Assembly (NCBI GenBank): GCA_002310995.1
Contig: DBYV01000052.1
Location: forward strand, 1 to 6,469
Source of the DNA: a bacterium UBP6_UBA1177
GTDB lineage: Bacteria > UBP6 > UBA1177
Length of the DNA: 6,469 nucleotides
Direction: 5' to 3'
A program made the position numbers and the translations under genes. This document shows, piece after piece, positions 1 to 6,081 of this stretch (positions within the stretch are counted from its first letter, which is position 1; the number at the start of each line of letters is the position of its first letter). The notes below the pieces were generated by a model. That model was not told where the DNA came from and did not search any database. It saw only the letters and a list, made by a program, of their open reading frames with translations.

Positions 1-83
1 TTTGAATGTCAAGTTTTTTCTTCAATTTTTGCAACTGTCTCCTGGGACAAATTTAAAAAACTGGTGTTTTTATTGAGTTTTTG

Positions 84-89
84 TAAAAT
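84..89 (+). promoter_or_regulatory. Possible -10 box of the first lipoprotein gene
   Basis: The hexamer TAAAAT matches the sigma-70 -10 consensus at five of six bases and lies 38 bases upstream of the start codon, measured from its last base. The second lipoprotein gene has the same hexamer at exactly the same distance (4138-4143), which is the main reason to trust it. No convincing -35 box is visible 16 to 18 bases upstream, so the promoter may be weak or need an activator. The rest of 1-126 is T-rich with no gene. Confidence 0.4.
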
Positions 90-108
90 ACAGTGTTTTT
101 GGAATTGA

Positions 109-122
109 AACTTAGCGAGGTT
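109..122 (+). promoter_or_regulatory. Leader hairpin over the ribosome binding site
   Basis: AACTT (109-113) can pair with AGGTT (118-122) through one G-U wobble, around a four-base loop. The Shine-Dalgarno core GAGG (117-120) lies mostly in the 3' arm, six bases before the ATG at 127. The same hairpin precedes the second lipoprotein gene (4163-4176), and the only difference within the hairpin is in the loop. The stem is short, so a role in translation control is inference. Confidence 0.35.
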
Positions 123-126
123 CCAG

Positions 127-2034
127 ATGAAGAAAATCACGACAGTTTTTTATGTTTTTGCCGTTCTGGCGCTTTTTGTGCTGATGACGGGCTGCGGCAG
201 TTCAAAAAAGGAAACAGTTGAGGGTGATACCTTAACGGATGTCGACAATGACATTGCAGCTGACGGCGATGTTGATGCCGACGCGGATGACACTGACGAA
301 ACCGAAGATGCGGATAGCGAAAACACTGAACCGGGCGATGATGACGATACAATTTCTGATGCTGAAAGTGTTTCAGACGATAACGACATTGACAGCAAAC
401 CAGAGGAAGATATATGTGCAACATTCAATGAACTTTGTATAACAATGAACAATATGTGGTCACCAAGGTCACCTGATCAGATGCTGATCACTGATGCATC
501 TCCATACTGCAGAAACCTGACAGCATACGGTTTCGATGACTGGAGACTGCCGACAATCAGCGAACTCAGAACACTGATCCAGAATTGTCCTAATACGGAG
601 ACAGGAGGGCAGTGCGAACTTACGGACAGTTGTTCGGATTACAAAGAATGTTGGACAAAGAGCGATTGTTTCTCTGATTTTTGCCCTTCAGGGGGCGATT
701 ACAGCAAGTTCGGTGACACTGGTTGGTACTGGTCTTCTTCCGGTTATCAGCCGCCGTCAGCAGAGATAGATGATCGTGGAAGTGCGTATGGTGTTAACTT
801 CAGCGATGCTACAATGGCTAACACAATAGGCTGGGTTCCAATGAATGTTCGCTGCATCCGAAAAATCGACGGCTATAATGAGAATGTCGGATGCAGTGCA
901 CTTGAAGGTAAAATGTGGTCTTCAGAAAAATCAGCTTATTTGATGAGCCATAAAAGTGTGGCTGAAGCCTGCGATAATTTGACTGAGTGCGGATTCAGTG
1001 ACTGGCATCTGCCGACAATCAGCGAACTTAGGACGCTTATCCGCAACTGTGACAGCACTGCAACCGGCGGAGAATGCGGTGTTACAGATGAGTGCCTTTC
1101 AAAAAAGGATTGCTGGGCGCAAAATGTATGTTCTTCCTGTCCTCGTGATGCAAGTGGCAAATACAGCAAACTTGGCGATAATGGTCTTTTTCTTTCTTCT
1201 TCCGTTTCATCTGATTATTCTAACGAAAGTTACCATTACCATGTCGATTTCCTTTATGGTAACGTCTACAGTAAATCTGCTAATCATGATGAATATTTTT
1301 ACCGGTGCGTCAGAAAATATTCCGAGGACGAAATCAGCGACGAAGGCTGTATGTCAGGTAAAGACAAGTGCATAAACTCCCAATCGCTGCACTGCGAGGA
1401 TAGTTTTTGGATTCCGGAAGAATACTGCGACTACACTTGTGATCCATCGACAGGAAAATGCCTCGAGGCAGAATGTGTTTCGGACGAATACAGCTGTGGA
1501 GAAGGAAATCCTTCGACAAAATCCAGATATTGCAAAAAAGGTCATTGGAAAATCAAAAATTGCGAAGGAGAATGTGAGCCGTCAACGGGAAGATGCAAAG
1601 ATGTCTGTCACAATGTGGAAGGAAAAATGTGGTCGCCGTTGGCTACAGAAACAATTTATGATGCGAATATGAACTGGCAAAACGCCACAAATTATTGCGA
1701 AAATCTGACTGCTTGCGGATATTCCGACTGGCATCTGCCGACTATAAACGAGCTCAGAACACTGATCCAGAACTGTTCGGAGACGGAAACAGGCGGTGCA
1801 TGCGGTGTTACCGACAGCTGTCTTGAATCGGATTGCTACACAAGCAGTGATTGTGCGCCCAATAATTATGTTATTATGAACGGTTATTTCAGCAAGTTGG
1901 GAGACGCAAAGATATTGTGGTCTTCTTCCAACTATCTAAATAGCTCTGCATGGATCGCTGACTTCAGATCCGGAGGAATATTCTCCAGTTCAAAGTCATC
2001 ATTTGATTCCAAATATGTCCGCTGCGTGAGATAA
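127..2034 (+). CDS. Lipoprotein with three DUF1566 (Lcl C-terminal-like) domains
   Basis: This 635-residue protein is a probable outer-membrane lipoprotein. Residues 1-23 form a type II signal peptide: two lysines, a hydrophobic core and a lipobox ending TGC with the lipidated Cys at 23. Residue 24 is Gly, not Asp, so inner-membrane retention is not expected. Residues about 30-95 are a disordered spacer dominated by Asp and Glu. Three DUF1566 domains follow at about 96-245, 256-397 and 494-635. Each has the signature G[FY]xDW[RH]LPTIxELRTLI, then TGGxC, several Cys, YSK[FL]GD, a WSSS-type motif and an ending RC[IV]R. In domain 2 the Trp of WSSS is replaced by Leu356. Residues 408-493, between domains 2 and 3, hold two Cys-rich modules. 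The many Cys suggest disulfides formed in the periplasm. DUF1566 domains occur in surface and adhesion-type proteins and are thought to have a C-type-lectin-like fold; the ligand here is unknown. The ATG start is fixed by the signal peptide and GAGG at 117-120. A paralogue lies at 4181-5962. Confidence 0.9.
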   Translation: MKKITTVFYVFAVLALFVLMTGCGSSKKETVEGDTLTDVDNDIAADGDVDADADDTDETEDADSENTEPGDDDDTISDAESVSDDNDIDSKPEEDICATFNELCITMNNMWSPRSPDQMLITDASPYCRNLTAYGFDDWRLPTISELRTLIQNCPNTETGGQCELTDSCSDYKECWTKSDCFSDFCPSGGDYSKFGDTGWYWSSSGYQPPSAEIDDRGSAYGVNFSDATMANTIGWVPMNVRCIRKIDGYNENVGCSALEGKMWSSEKSAYLMSHKSVAEACDNLTECGFSDWHLPTISELRTLIRNCDSTATGGECGVTDECLSKKDCWAQNVCSSCPRDASGKYSKLGDNGLFLSSSVSSDYSNESYHYHVDFLYGNVYSKSANHDEYFYRCVRKYSEDEISDEGCMSGKDKCINSQSLHCEDSFWIPEEYCDYTCDPSTGKCLEAECVSDEYSCGEGNPSTKSRYCKKGHWKIKNCEGECEPSTGRCKDVCHNVEGKMWSPLATETIYDANMNWQNATNYCENLTACGYSDWHLPTINELRTLIQNCSETETGGACGVTDSCLESDCYTSSDCAPNNYVIMNGYFSKLGDAKILWSSSNYLNSSAWIADFRSGGIFSSSKSSFDSKYVRCVR

Positions 2035-2040
2035 GCGAAG

Positions 2041-2112
2041 CTAATTCCCGCAAATATTCTCTTTTTCTTCGTAGTTAAGGCCCGAATTATGACAATTCGC
2101 GAAAGCAATCTT
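2041..2112. repeat. 72-bp intergenic element, copy A
   Basis: This sequence starts seven bases after the stop codon of the first lipoprotein gene and recurs at 5966-6037, just after the second one, with a single difference (C at 2047, T at 5972). It contains an inverted repeat, CGAATT (2083-2088) and AATTCG (2094-2099), with a five-base loop, and overlaps the palindrome TTCGCGAA (2096-2103). There is no T-run after the stem, so it is not a classic intrinsic terminator. It could be a 3' UTR structure, a processing signal, or a dispersed repeat. I do not recognise the family. Confidence 0.85.
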
Positions 2113-2130
2113 GCAATTTGGCAAAATTTC

Positions 2131-2169
2131 ATTCGGTAATTTGGCTAGTTTTTATTCGGTGTTTTGGCT
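2131..2169. repeat. Degenerate 23-bp direct repeats
   Basis: ATTCGGTAATTTGGCT (2131-2146) and ATTCGGTGTTTTGGCT (2154-2169) match at 14 of 16 bases with a period of 23. A weaker third unit sharing AATTTGGC begins near 2110, at the end of the 72-bp element. The array lies in the gap between two convergent genes. Its function is not evident; it may be a binding array or decayed repeat DNA. Confidence 0.5.
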
Positions 2170-2224
2170 TTAAAACTTCTTCAGGATTTCAGATTTGCTG
2201 GAAAATGTCGTGGAAAGCAGATTG

Positions 2225-2261
2225 TTCTTAAAAAGTGCCTACAGGTGACACTTTTTAAGAA
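2225..2261. terminator. Bidirectional terminator-like hairpin between convergent genes
   Basis: TTCTTAAAAAGTG (2225-2237) and CACTTTTTAAGAA (2249-2261) form a perfect 13-bp stem with an 11-base loop. Inside the loop CC/GG can pair further if three bases bulge. The A-tract before and T-tract after the GTG/CAC core give an intrinsic-terminator layout on both strands, which suits the convergent genes on each side. The stop codon of the minus-strand ATPase gene (2255-2257) lies inside the right arm. No extra T-run follows on either strand, so termination strength is uncertain. Confidence 0.6.
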
Positions 2262-3760
2262 TCCGTTGGTTGAGGTAAATTTATTTTCCAATGTCCACTT
2301 TTATCGGGACCTATACGTTCAATCAAGTTAAGTTCTTTTAACTGGCTAAACAATCGTTCTGCCTGACGTTTGCTTATTCCTAAACTTTCGCTTGCTGCAA
2401 CAGCAGAAATACTTGGGTTTTCAAAGATTAAATCTAATAATTTTTTAGCATTTACACCGACATTTACACCGACGTTTACACCGACGTTTACACCGACATT
2501 TACTATGCTTTTCTGAATCTTTTTCACCAAAGGAAGAGTCACTATCGTTTTACTCGGGCTGTTTTCGCCAAAACATTCTTCAATTACAGGCTCGCTTAAT
2601 CCTGCGGTTTCCCACGTTTCAAAAATATCGGGAACACCGCTTCCTGCATGCTCTCCGAAACCAATCAGATTCAACATTTTCATAATATTTGCATTTCTCG
2701 GCTCGGAATCTCCGCCGCGAAGCATCTGTTTTTTCCCGACAATCGCTGTTCCGGGATTTTTGAGAACGATCTTGTCAGGATATTTGTCGATAACAATACC
2801 TCGGGGCAAAAAATAATCGGCATTTACAAGACAGTTGACGAGTGCTTCTCGGACGGATTTGTGAATAATTGTTTCATCAACTCTCACCATGCCGTCAAGC
2901 TGAAAAGGCTTTTCAAGATCTCTTGTCAGTTTGGCGGAAACCATAGTGAAAAAATCAAACACATTTCCCGTCCAATCCGGCGACTGTGACTGAATTCTGT
3001 CTGTCCATCTGACAGAAGGCAGAGCATGATCTTTGTAATCTAAAAAGAAATTCGGATACTCTCTTGTAATAGTGTGTTCCAATCCGAACATCAGAAGTCC
3101 GGCGCAGGTCGGATGCATGTATTTATCCCTCAAATCGTTGCCTGCCGCCCCGATTCGTTCCAAAAATTCATCATCCGGAAGTTTCGCCCATGCATTTCCG
3201 CGATGTTCGTTTTCAAACCAGATGCGATATGATTTGACAGATTCTTTGTCAAACACGGAAAGATCAAGATTTTCCAGAATTTTCATGTCTGTTGTCAATC
3301 TGCTCTGATCACGGAGCATTGCTTGAACTTCGTCTCTGGTGCAATGGTAATCGCCTTCCAGCGTTCTTTTGAAAGTGCCTTTATACATATCTCCGTTTAT
3401 ATAGACAGGTTTATGCTCTCTACTTGCAGCCGGGACATTAATGACCACAATCACTGAATCCGCGATTTCGTAAATATTGACATCCCTTTCATCAAGAAGA
3501 TTAACACTTACTTTCTTGGAATCGTTGATCTGATTCCAAAAATTCTTTATCAGTTTGGGAGCATCTTTCATGCCGGTCGCAAACCAAGAACCGTCTTTTC
3601 TTTCGCGGACTCCGCAGATAATCACACCTCCGTAAGTGTTTGCCATCGCTGAATAAGTTTCCCACAAATTTTGAGGAAGACCTCCTTCCGCGGCCTTAAC
3701 TTCGCGCCGATTGTCTTCTCTATATTTATCAAACTTTTCAATAACAAAAACTTCATTCAT
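2255..3760 (-). CDS. AlbA_2 / HATPase_c_4 ATP-binding protein with C-terminal helix-turn-helix
   Basis: This 501-residue cytoplasmic protein has the layout of the large, poorly characterised family called Schlafen AlbA_2 (formerly AAA_4) putative DNA-binding or transcriptional regulators. Residues about 8-150 are the AlbA_2 domain, with conserved EVKAA near 20 and ANTYGGVIICGV at 40-51. Residues about 290-410 are a GHKL-type ATPase: N-box-like REALVNCLVNADY (304-316), KNPG (334-337) and a Gly-rich GFGEHAGSGVPDI (367-379). The usual His of the N-box region (family form VHRDY) is Asn here (313). Residues 421-436 are four NVGV units. Residues about 438-495 look like a winged helix-turn-helix. 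The start at 3760 is fixed by an in-frame TGA four codons upstream; the nearest Shine-Dalgarno-like AAGGG (3773-3777) is 12 bases away, which is long. It is convergent with the first lipoprotein gene and divergent from the second, so it is probably a single-gene transcript. Its target and phenotype are unknown. Confidence 0.88.
   Translation of the reverse strand: MNEVFVIEKFDKYREDNRREVKAAEGGLPQNLWETYSAMANTYGGVIICGVRERKDGSWFATGMKDAPKLIKNFWNQINDSKKVSVNLLDERDVNIYEIADSVIVVINVPAASREHKPVYINGDMYKGTFKRTLEGDYHCTRDEVQAMLRDQSRLTTDMKILENLDLSVFDKESVKSYRIWFENEHRGNAWAKLPDDEFLERIGAAGNDLRDKYMHPTCAGLLMFGLEHTITREYPNFFLDYKDHALPSVRWTDRIQSQSPDWTGNVFDFFTMVSAKLTRDLEKPFQLDGMVRVDETIIHKSVREALVNCLVNADYFLPRGIVIDKYPDKIVLKNPGTAIVGKKQMLRGGDSEPRNANIMKMLNLIGFGEHAGSGVPDIFETWETAGLSEPVIEECFGENSPSKTIVTLPLVKKIQKSIVNVGVNVGVNVGVNVGVNAKKLLDLIFENPSISAVAASESLGISKRQAERLFSQLKELNLIERIGPDKSGHWKINLPQPTDS
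2451..2498 (-). repeat. 12-bp in-frame tandem repeat coding NVGV
   Basis: Four back-to-back 12-bp units (plus-strand TTTACACCGAC plus A or G) run from 2451 to 2498, with four more matching bases to 2502. Units differ only at the last base. On the minus strand they code four NVGV units between the ATPase and helix-turn-helix domains. Because 12 is a multiple of three, slippage would change linker length without a frameshift. Similar Gly-Val-Asn repeats are known to me from other AlbA_2 and Fic-type proteins. Confidence 0.9.
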
Positions 3761-3788
3761 GGCTTCAAATCACCCTTAACAAAATAAT

Positions 3789-3871
3789 TTAGATATTCCA
3801 ATAAACACCAATAACTACAATATTATATCGACAAATTTTATAAATAAAAGTAAAAATATTTAAATATCTAA
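3789..3871. repeat. Spaced 9-bp inverted repeat upstream of the ATPase gene
   Basis: TTAGATATT (3789-3797) and AATATCTAA (3863-3871) are perfect inverted copies 65 bases apart, flanking the most AT-rich part of the divergent region. The second copy overlaps the end of the palindrome at 3856-3867. They could be operator half-sites for autoregulation by the helix-turn-helix ATPase, which is inference. In such AT-rich DNA, chance is a real alternative. Confidence 0.3.
3822..3827 (-). promoter_or_regulatory. Possible -10 box of the AlbA_2-type ATPase gene
   Basis: Read on the minus strand this is a perfect TATAAT, about 60 bases upstream of the start codon. No good -35 box is found at 16 to 18 bases. 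In DNA this AT-rich a perfect hexamer can arise by chance, so the call is weak. Confidence 0.3.
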
Positions 3872-3993
3872 TATTTGAAAAAGAGAGATTATTTTGAGAT
3901 TGTCTTAAAAACTACATTAAAAGGCTCGAAAGGACAATCAAACATCCCATGCTCCAACCGAATCACATTGCTCAACATGACGAATAGCATCAG

Positions 3994-4040
3994 CGCAAAC
4001 ATTTTGCGGAAAGTGCGGTTTTGGGCAAAAAAAATTTTGC
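3994..4040. repeat. Two small inverted repeats in the divergent region
   Basis: CGCAAA (3994-3999) pairs with TTTGCG (4003-4008) around a three-base loop. GCAAAA (4025-4030) pairs with TTTTGC (4035-4040) around four A residues and is followed by TTTAT. The second could act as a weak terminator on the plus strand, for a transcript that is no longer obvious. They share the GCAAA/TTTGC theme of other spacers in the window. Confidence 0.35.
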
Positions 4041-4115
4041 TTTATACCAAAGATTACCAGAAAGAGGGCGATGTTCTGTGTATTCCTGCTTATTTCGCGT
4101 GGCTTTTGTGATTTA

Positions 4116-4143
4116 TTGCCAAAACATAGAATTTTTATAAAAT
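4116..4143 (+). promoter_or_regulatory. Sigma-70-like promoter of the second lipoprotein gene
   Basis: TTGCCA (4116-4121) matches the -35 consensus at five of six bases. After a 16-base spacer, TAAAAT (4138-4143) matches the -10 consensus at five of six. The -10 lies at the same distance from the start codon as the equivalent hexamer before the first lipoprotein gene, where the -35 is not conserved. The two genes may therefore be expressed at different levels. Confidence 0.55.
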
Positions 4144-4162
4144 ATTACGGTTTGAAAATTGA

Positions 4163-4176
4163 AACTTCGCGAGGTT
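4163..4176 (+). promoter_or_regulatory. Leader hairpin over the ribosome binding site, second copy
   Basis: AACTT (4163-4167) can pair with AGGTT (4172-4176) around the loop CGCG. GAGG (4171-4174) is the Shine-Dalgarno core, six bases before the ATG at 4181. From about 4157 through the first codons the sequence is almost identical to 103-144 before and inside the first lipoprotein gene. Confidence 0.35.
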
Positions 4177-4180
4177 CCAA

Positions 4181-5962
4181 ATGAAGAAAATCACGACACT
4201 TTTTTATGCTCTGGCAATTCTATTGCTTTTTATTCTGATAACCGGCTGCAACCACTCAAAAAAGGAGCCGGAAACCGGTGAAACGGCGGATAACGATGCC
4301 GATACTGGTAAAAAAGAACTTCCCGAATGCAGTCCGGAAAGCGGAACCCCGTGCAAAGATTCGTTAAGCGGATTGGTGTGGTCTGCGAAATCTCACGGCG
4401 TAATGTATGCGCATGATGCCTCATCTTACTGCCTCAATCTTTCCGAGGACGGCTTTTCCGGCTGGCGGCTTCCGTCGATTGACGAGCTCAGAACATTGAT
4501 CAGGAATTGTTGGAAAACATACACGGGCGGCGAATGCAGAGTTTCTCTGGAGGAGTGTCGCGAAAGCAGCTGCGAAGATGATGCCTGCGCAGGCTGTTCC
4601 TCTGATTTAAGCGGCAAATATAGTAAATTAGGCGACAACGAAATACTTTGGTCTGCTTCTGCTCCGCCTGATTTTACAGATTGCAGCTGGATTATCGATT
4701 TCGGTGACGGCGGCATAAAAATTGATTCTTCATATTGGGATTTCAGGACACGTTGCGTAAGGGATGCTTCCAATGAGGACAGCGGAGCCGGAGAAAACAG
4801 CGGTTTGGACAAGGTTTGCATTAAATTTGACGGCAAAATATGGTCGAACCGTGTCATATCAATCTGGTCTGATGCAGTGGATTACTGCGAGAATCTGACC
4901 GAATGCGGGATTTCCGACTGGCATCTGCCCACAATTGACGAGCTCCGCACTTTGGTTCGCGGCGGCACTGTCGCAGAAACAGGCGGAACATGCGGTGTTG
5001 CAGAGAGCTGCTTAAGTTATGAAGATTGTTATGATTATGACAGCTGCGGCACTATAGTTTCCAGTATTGAAAGTAACGGCAGATACAATGAATTCGGCGA
5101 TACAAACTGGTTCTGGTCATCTTCCGCTCCGCCAGATAAACCGAACTCTGCGTGGGGTGTCAATTTCTATCACGGCAACTTGAATGCTTACGACAAAGAA
5201 CATTACACGACAGACGGATGTAATGTTCGCTGTGTGAGCAAGGGAAAAGATAAAGACCCTGACGGATGTGCTTCCGGCGAATACAAATGTCTGCATTCTC
5301 AGTCTCTGCGCTGCAAGGACGGTTTCTGGATTCCCGATGAATTCTGCGAAGAAAATGGCTGCGATTCCTCAACCGGAAAATGTAACGGGCCGGAATGTGC
5401 ACCGGGAGAATACCGGTGCCGGCACTATGAAGAGTCGATATTTGATGATGAGTATGAATATCATTGTCTCAGCGGACATTGGGAAATATATAAAACCTGC
5501 GAAGGTAAGTGCAACCCGTTGACTAACAGATGTAATGATTTGTGCTATGAACTGGATGACAGAACATGGTCGTCAACAATGAAGCTCGTAAACTGGGAAG
5601 ACGCTCTTGATTACTGTAACAACCTGACTGAATGCGGGTATTCCGACTGGCATATGCCATCAATCAGTGAGTTACGCACTTTAATCATGGGATGTTCGGG
5701 TACGGAGAGTGGCGGAGAGTGCAAAGTTACAGACGATTGTCTCTCTTCCGGCAATTGTATGAATGATGCCTGCAATGGCTGCACCCGCAATGATTCAAAC
5801 GATAATTTCTGCAGGATAGGTTTTGAGGGAAGACCTTTATGGTCGTCCTCTACAGATTCCGATACATCCGGCAAAGTGTGGGCTGTAGATTTTTACAGAG
5901 CAAATGTCACAACTAACGATAAGACTTCAGTTATACCGAATGCCTTTCGCTGTGTTAGATAA
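4181..5962 (+). CDS. Lipoprotein with three DUF1566 domains, paralogue of the first
   Basis: This 593-residue protein has the same design as that at 127-2034. Residues 1-23 form a lipoprotein signal peptide with TGC and the lipidated Cys at 23; residue 24 is Asn, so outer-membrane sorting is likely. The acidic spacer is short (about 30-48), unlike the long one in the paralogue. Three DUF1566 domains lie at about 50-195, 212-354 and 455-593, with signatures such as GISDWHLPTIDELRTL (243-258), GGxC, a [WL]WS[SA]S-type motif and RCV near each end. Domain 3 lacks the YSKLGD motif. Residues 363-454, between domains 2 and 3, hold two Cys-rich modules, the second enlarged by an acidic, Tyr-containing insert (about 415-427). 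The first eighteen bases of the gene are identical to the paralogue; most of the body has diverged, although the domain-core motifs remain alike. The start is fixed by the signal peptide and GAGG at 4171-4174. A surface role with disulfide-stabilised domains is inferred; the ligand is unknown. Confidence 0.9.
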   Translation: MKKITTLFYALAILLLFILITGCNHSKKEPETGETADNDADTGKKELPECSPESGTPCKDSLSGLVWSAKSHGVMYAHDASSYCLNLSEDGFSGWRLPSIDELRTLIRNCWKTYTGGECRVSLEECRESSCEDDACAGCSSDLSGKYSKLGDNEILWSASAPPDFTDCSWIIDFGDGGIKIDSSYWDFRTRCVRDASNEDSGAGENSGLDKVCIKFDGKIWSNRVISIWSDAVDYCENLTECGISDWHLPTIDELRTLVRGGTVAETGGTCGVAESCLSYEDCYDYDSCGTIVSSIESNGRYNEFGDTNWFWSSSAPPDKPNSAWGVNFYHGNLNAYDKEHYTTDGCNVRCVSKGKDKDPDGCASGEYKCLHSQSLRCKDGFWIPDEFCEENGCDSSTGKCNGPECAPGEYRCRHYEESIFDDEYEYHCLSGHWEIYKTCEGKCNPLTNRCNDLCYELDDRTWSSTMKLVNWEDALDYCNNLTECGYSDWHMPSISELRTLIMGCSGTESGGECKVTDDCLSSGNCMNDACNGCTRNDSNDNFCRIGFEGRPLWSSSTDSDTSGKVWAVDFYRANVTTNDKTSVIPNAFRCVR

Positions 5963-5965
5963 TCT

Positions 5966-6037
5966 CTAATTTCCGCAAATATTCTCTTTTTCTTCGTAGT
6001 TAAGGCCCGAATTATGACAATTCGCGAAAGCAATCTT
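5966..6037. repeat. 72-bp intergenic element, copy B
   Basis: This is the second copy of the element at 2041-2112, matching at 71 of 72 bases and beginning three bases after the stop codon of the second lipoprotein gene. The internal inverted repeat CGAATT / AATTCG is kept (6008-6024). Beyond 6037 the two copies differ: this one continues into CTTTCGC, which completes a further hairpin. Confidence 0.85.
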
Positions 6038-6041
6038 TCGC
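6024..6041. repeat. 7-bp inverted repeat at the end of copy B
   Basis: GCGAAAG (6024-6030) and CTTTCGC (6035-6041) form a perfect 7-bp stem with a CAAT loop. It overlaps the end of the 72-bp element. Copy A lacks the right arm because its sequence continues with GCAATTTGG. No T-run follows, so termination is uncertain; it may stabilise the 3' end of the lipoprotein mRNA. Confidence 0.45.
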
Positions 6042-6066
6042 AAACTCTGAAAAATTTTGAATTTGT

Positions 6067-6081
6067 GAAAGCAATCTTGCA
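6067..6081. repeat. Extra copy of the GAAAGCAATCTTGCA end motif
   Basis: These 15 bases are identical to 2101-2115, which span the end of element copy A and its downstream flank. The first 12 bases also occur at 6026-6037. The two occurrences here are 41 bases apart, so copy B looks extended by about 41 bases between its 3' end and the flank seen in copy A. Confidence 0.6.

Larger units (their letters stand above)
3761..4180. other. 420-bp divergent intergenic region, no supported gene
   Basis: This gap separates the divergent AlbA_2-type gene (-) and second lipoprotein gene (+). The part from 3778 to about 3880 is extremely AT-rich and should hold the ATPase promoter. It includes the perfect 12-bp palindrome ATATTTAAATAT (3856-3867). 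The part from 3880 to 4110 is less AT-rich, and a 78-codon frame beginning with TTG (3875-4111) crosses it, but that frame lacks a ribosome binding site and recognisable motifs. It may be the remnant of a gene. The last 70 bases hold the lipoprotein promoter and leader. Confidence 0.6.

Noticed and set aside
137..452. Two long antisense frames, rich in Ser in one and in Arg, His and Gln in the other
   Set aside because: They are the reverse complement of the Asp/Glu-rich spacer, whose biased codons leave open frames on the other strand.
998..1375. 125-codon frame inside the first lipoprotein gene
   Set aside because: It is out of frame within a well-supported gene and has no domain features of its own.
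2041..2112. 72-bp element as an integron attC site
   Set aside because: Its position after each gene is suggestive, but the paired RYYYAAC and GTTRRRY ends are absent, there is no integrase, and an opposite-strand gene lies between the copies.
1932..2132. 66-codon antisense frame across the end of the lipoprotein gene and the 72-bp element
   Set aside because: It runs mostly through the repeat and the antisense of a known gene, with no start signal.
2451..2502. Short tandem array as a CRISPR
   Set aside because: The units are 12 bp, adjacent with no spacers, and in frame within a protein-coding gene.
3875..4111. 78-codon plus-strand frame starting at TTG
   Set aside because: No ribosome binding site, a rare start codon within very AT-rich DNA, and no motif, so it is not listed as a gene.
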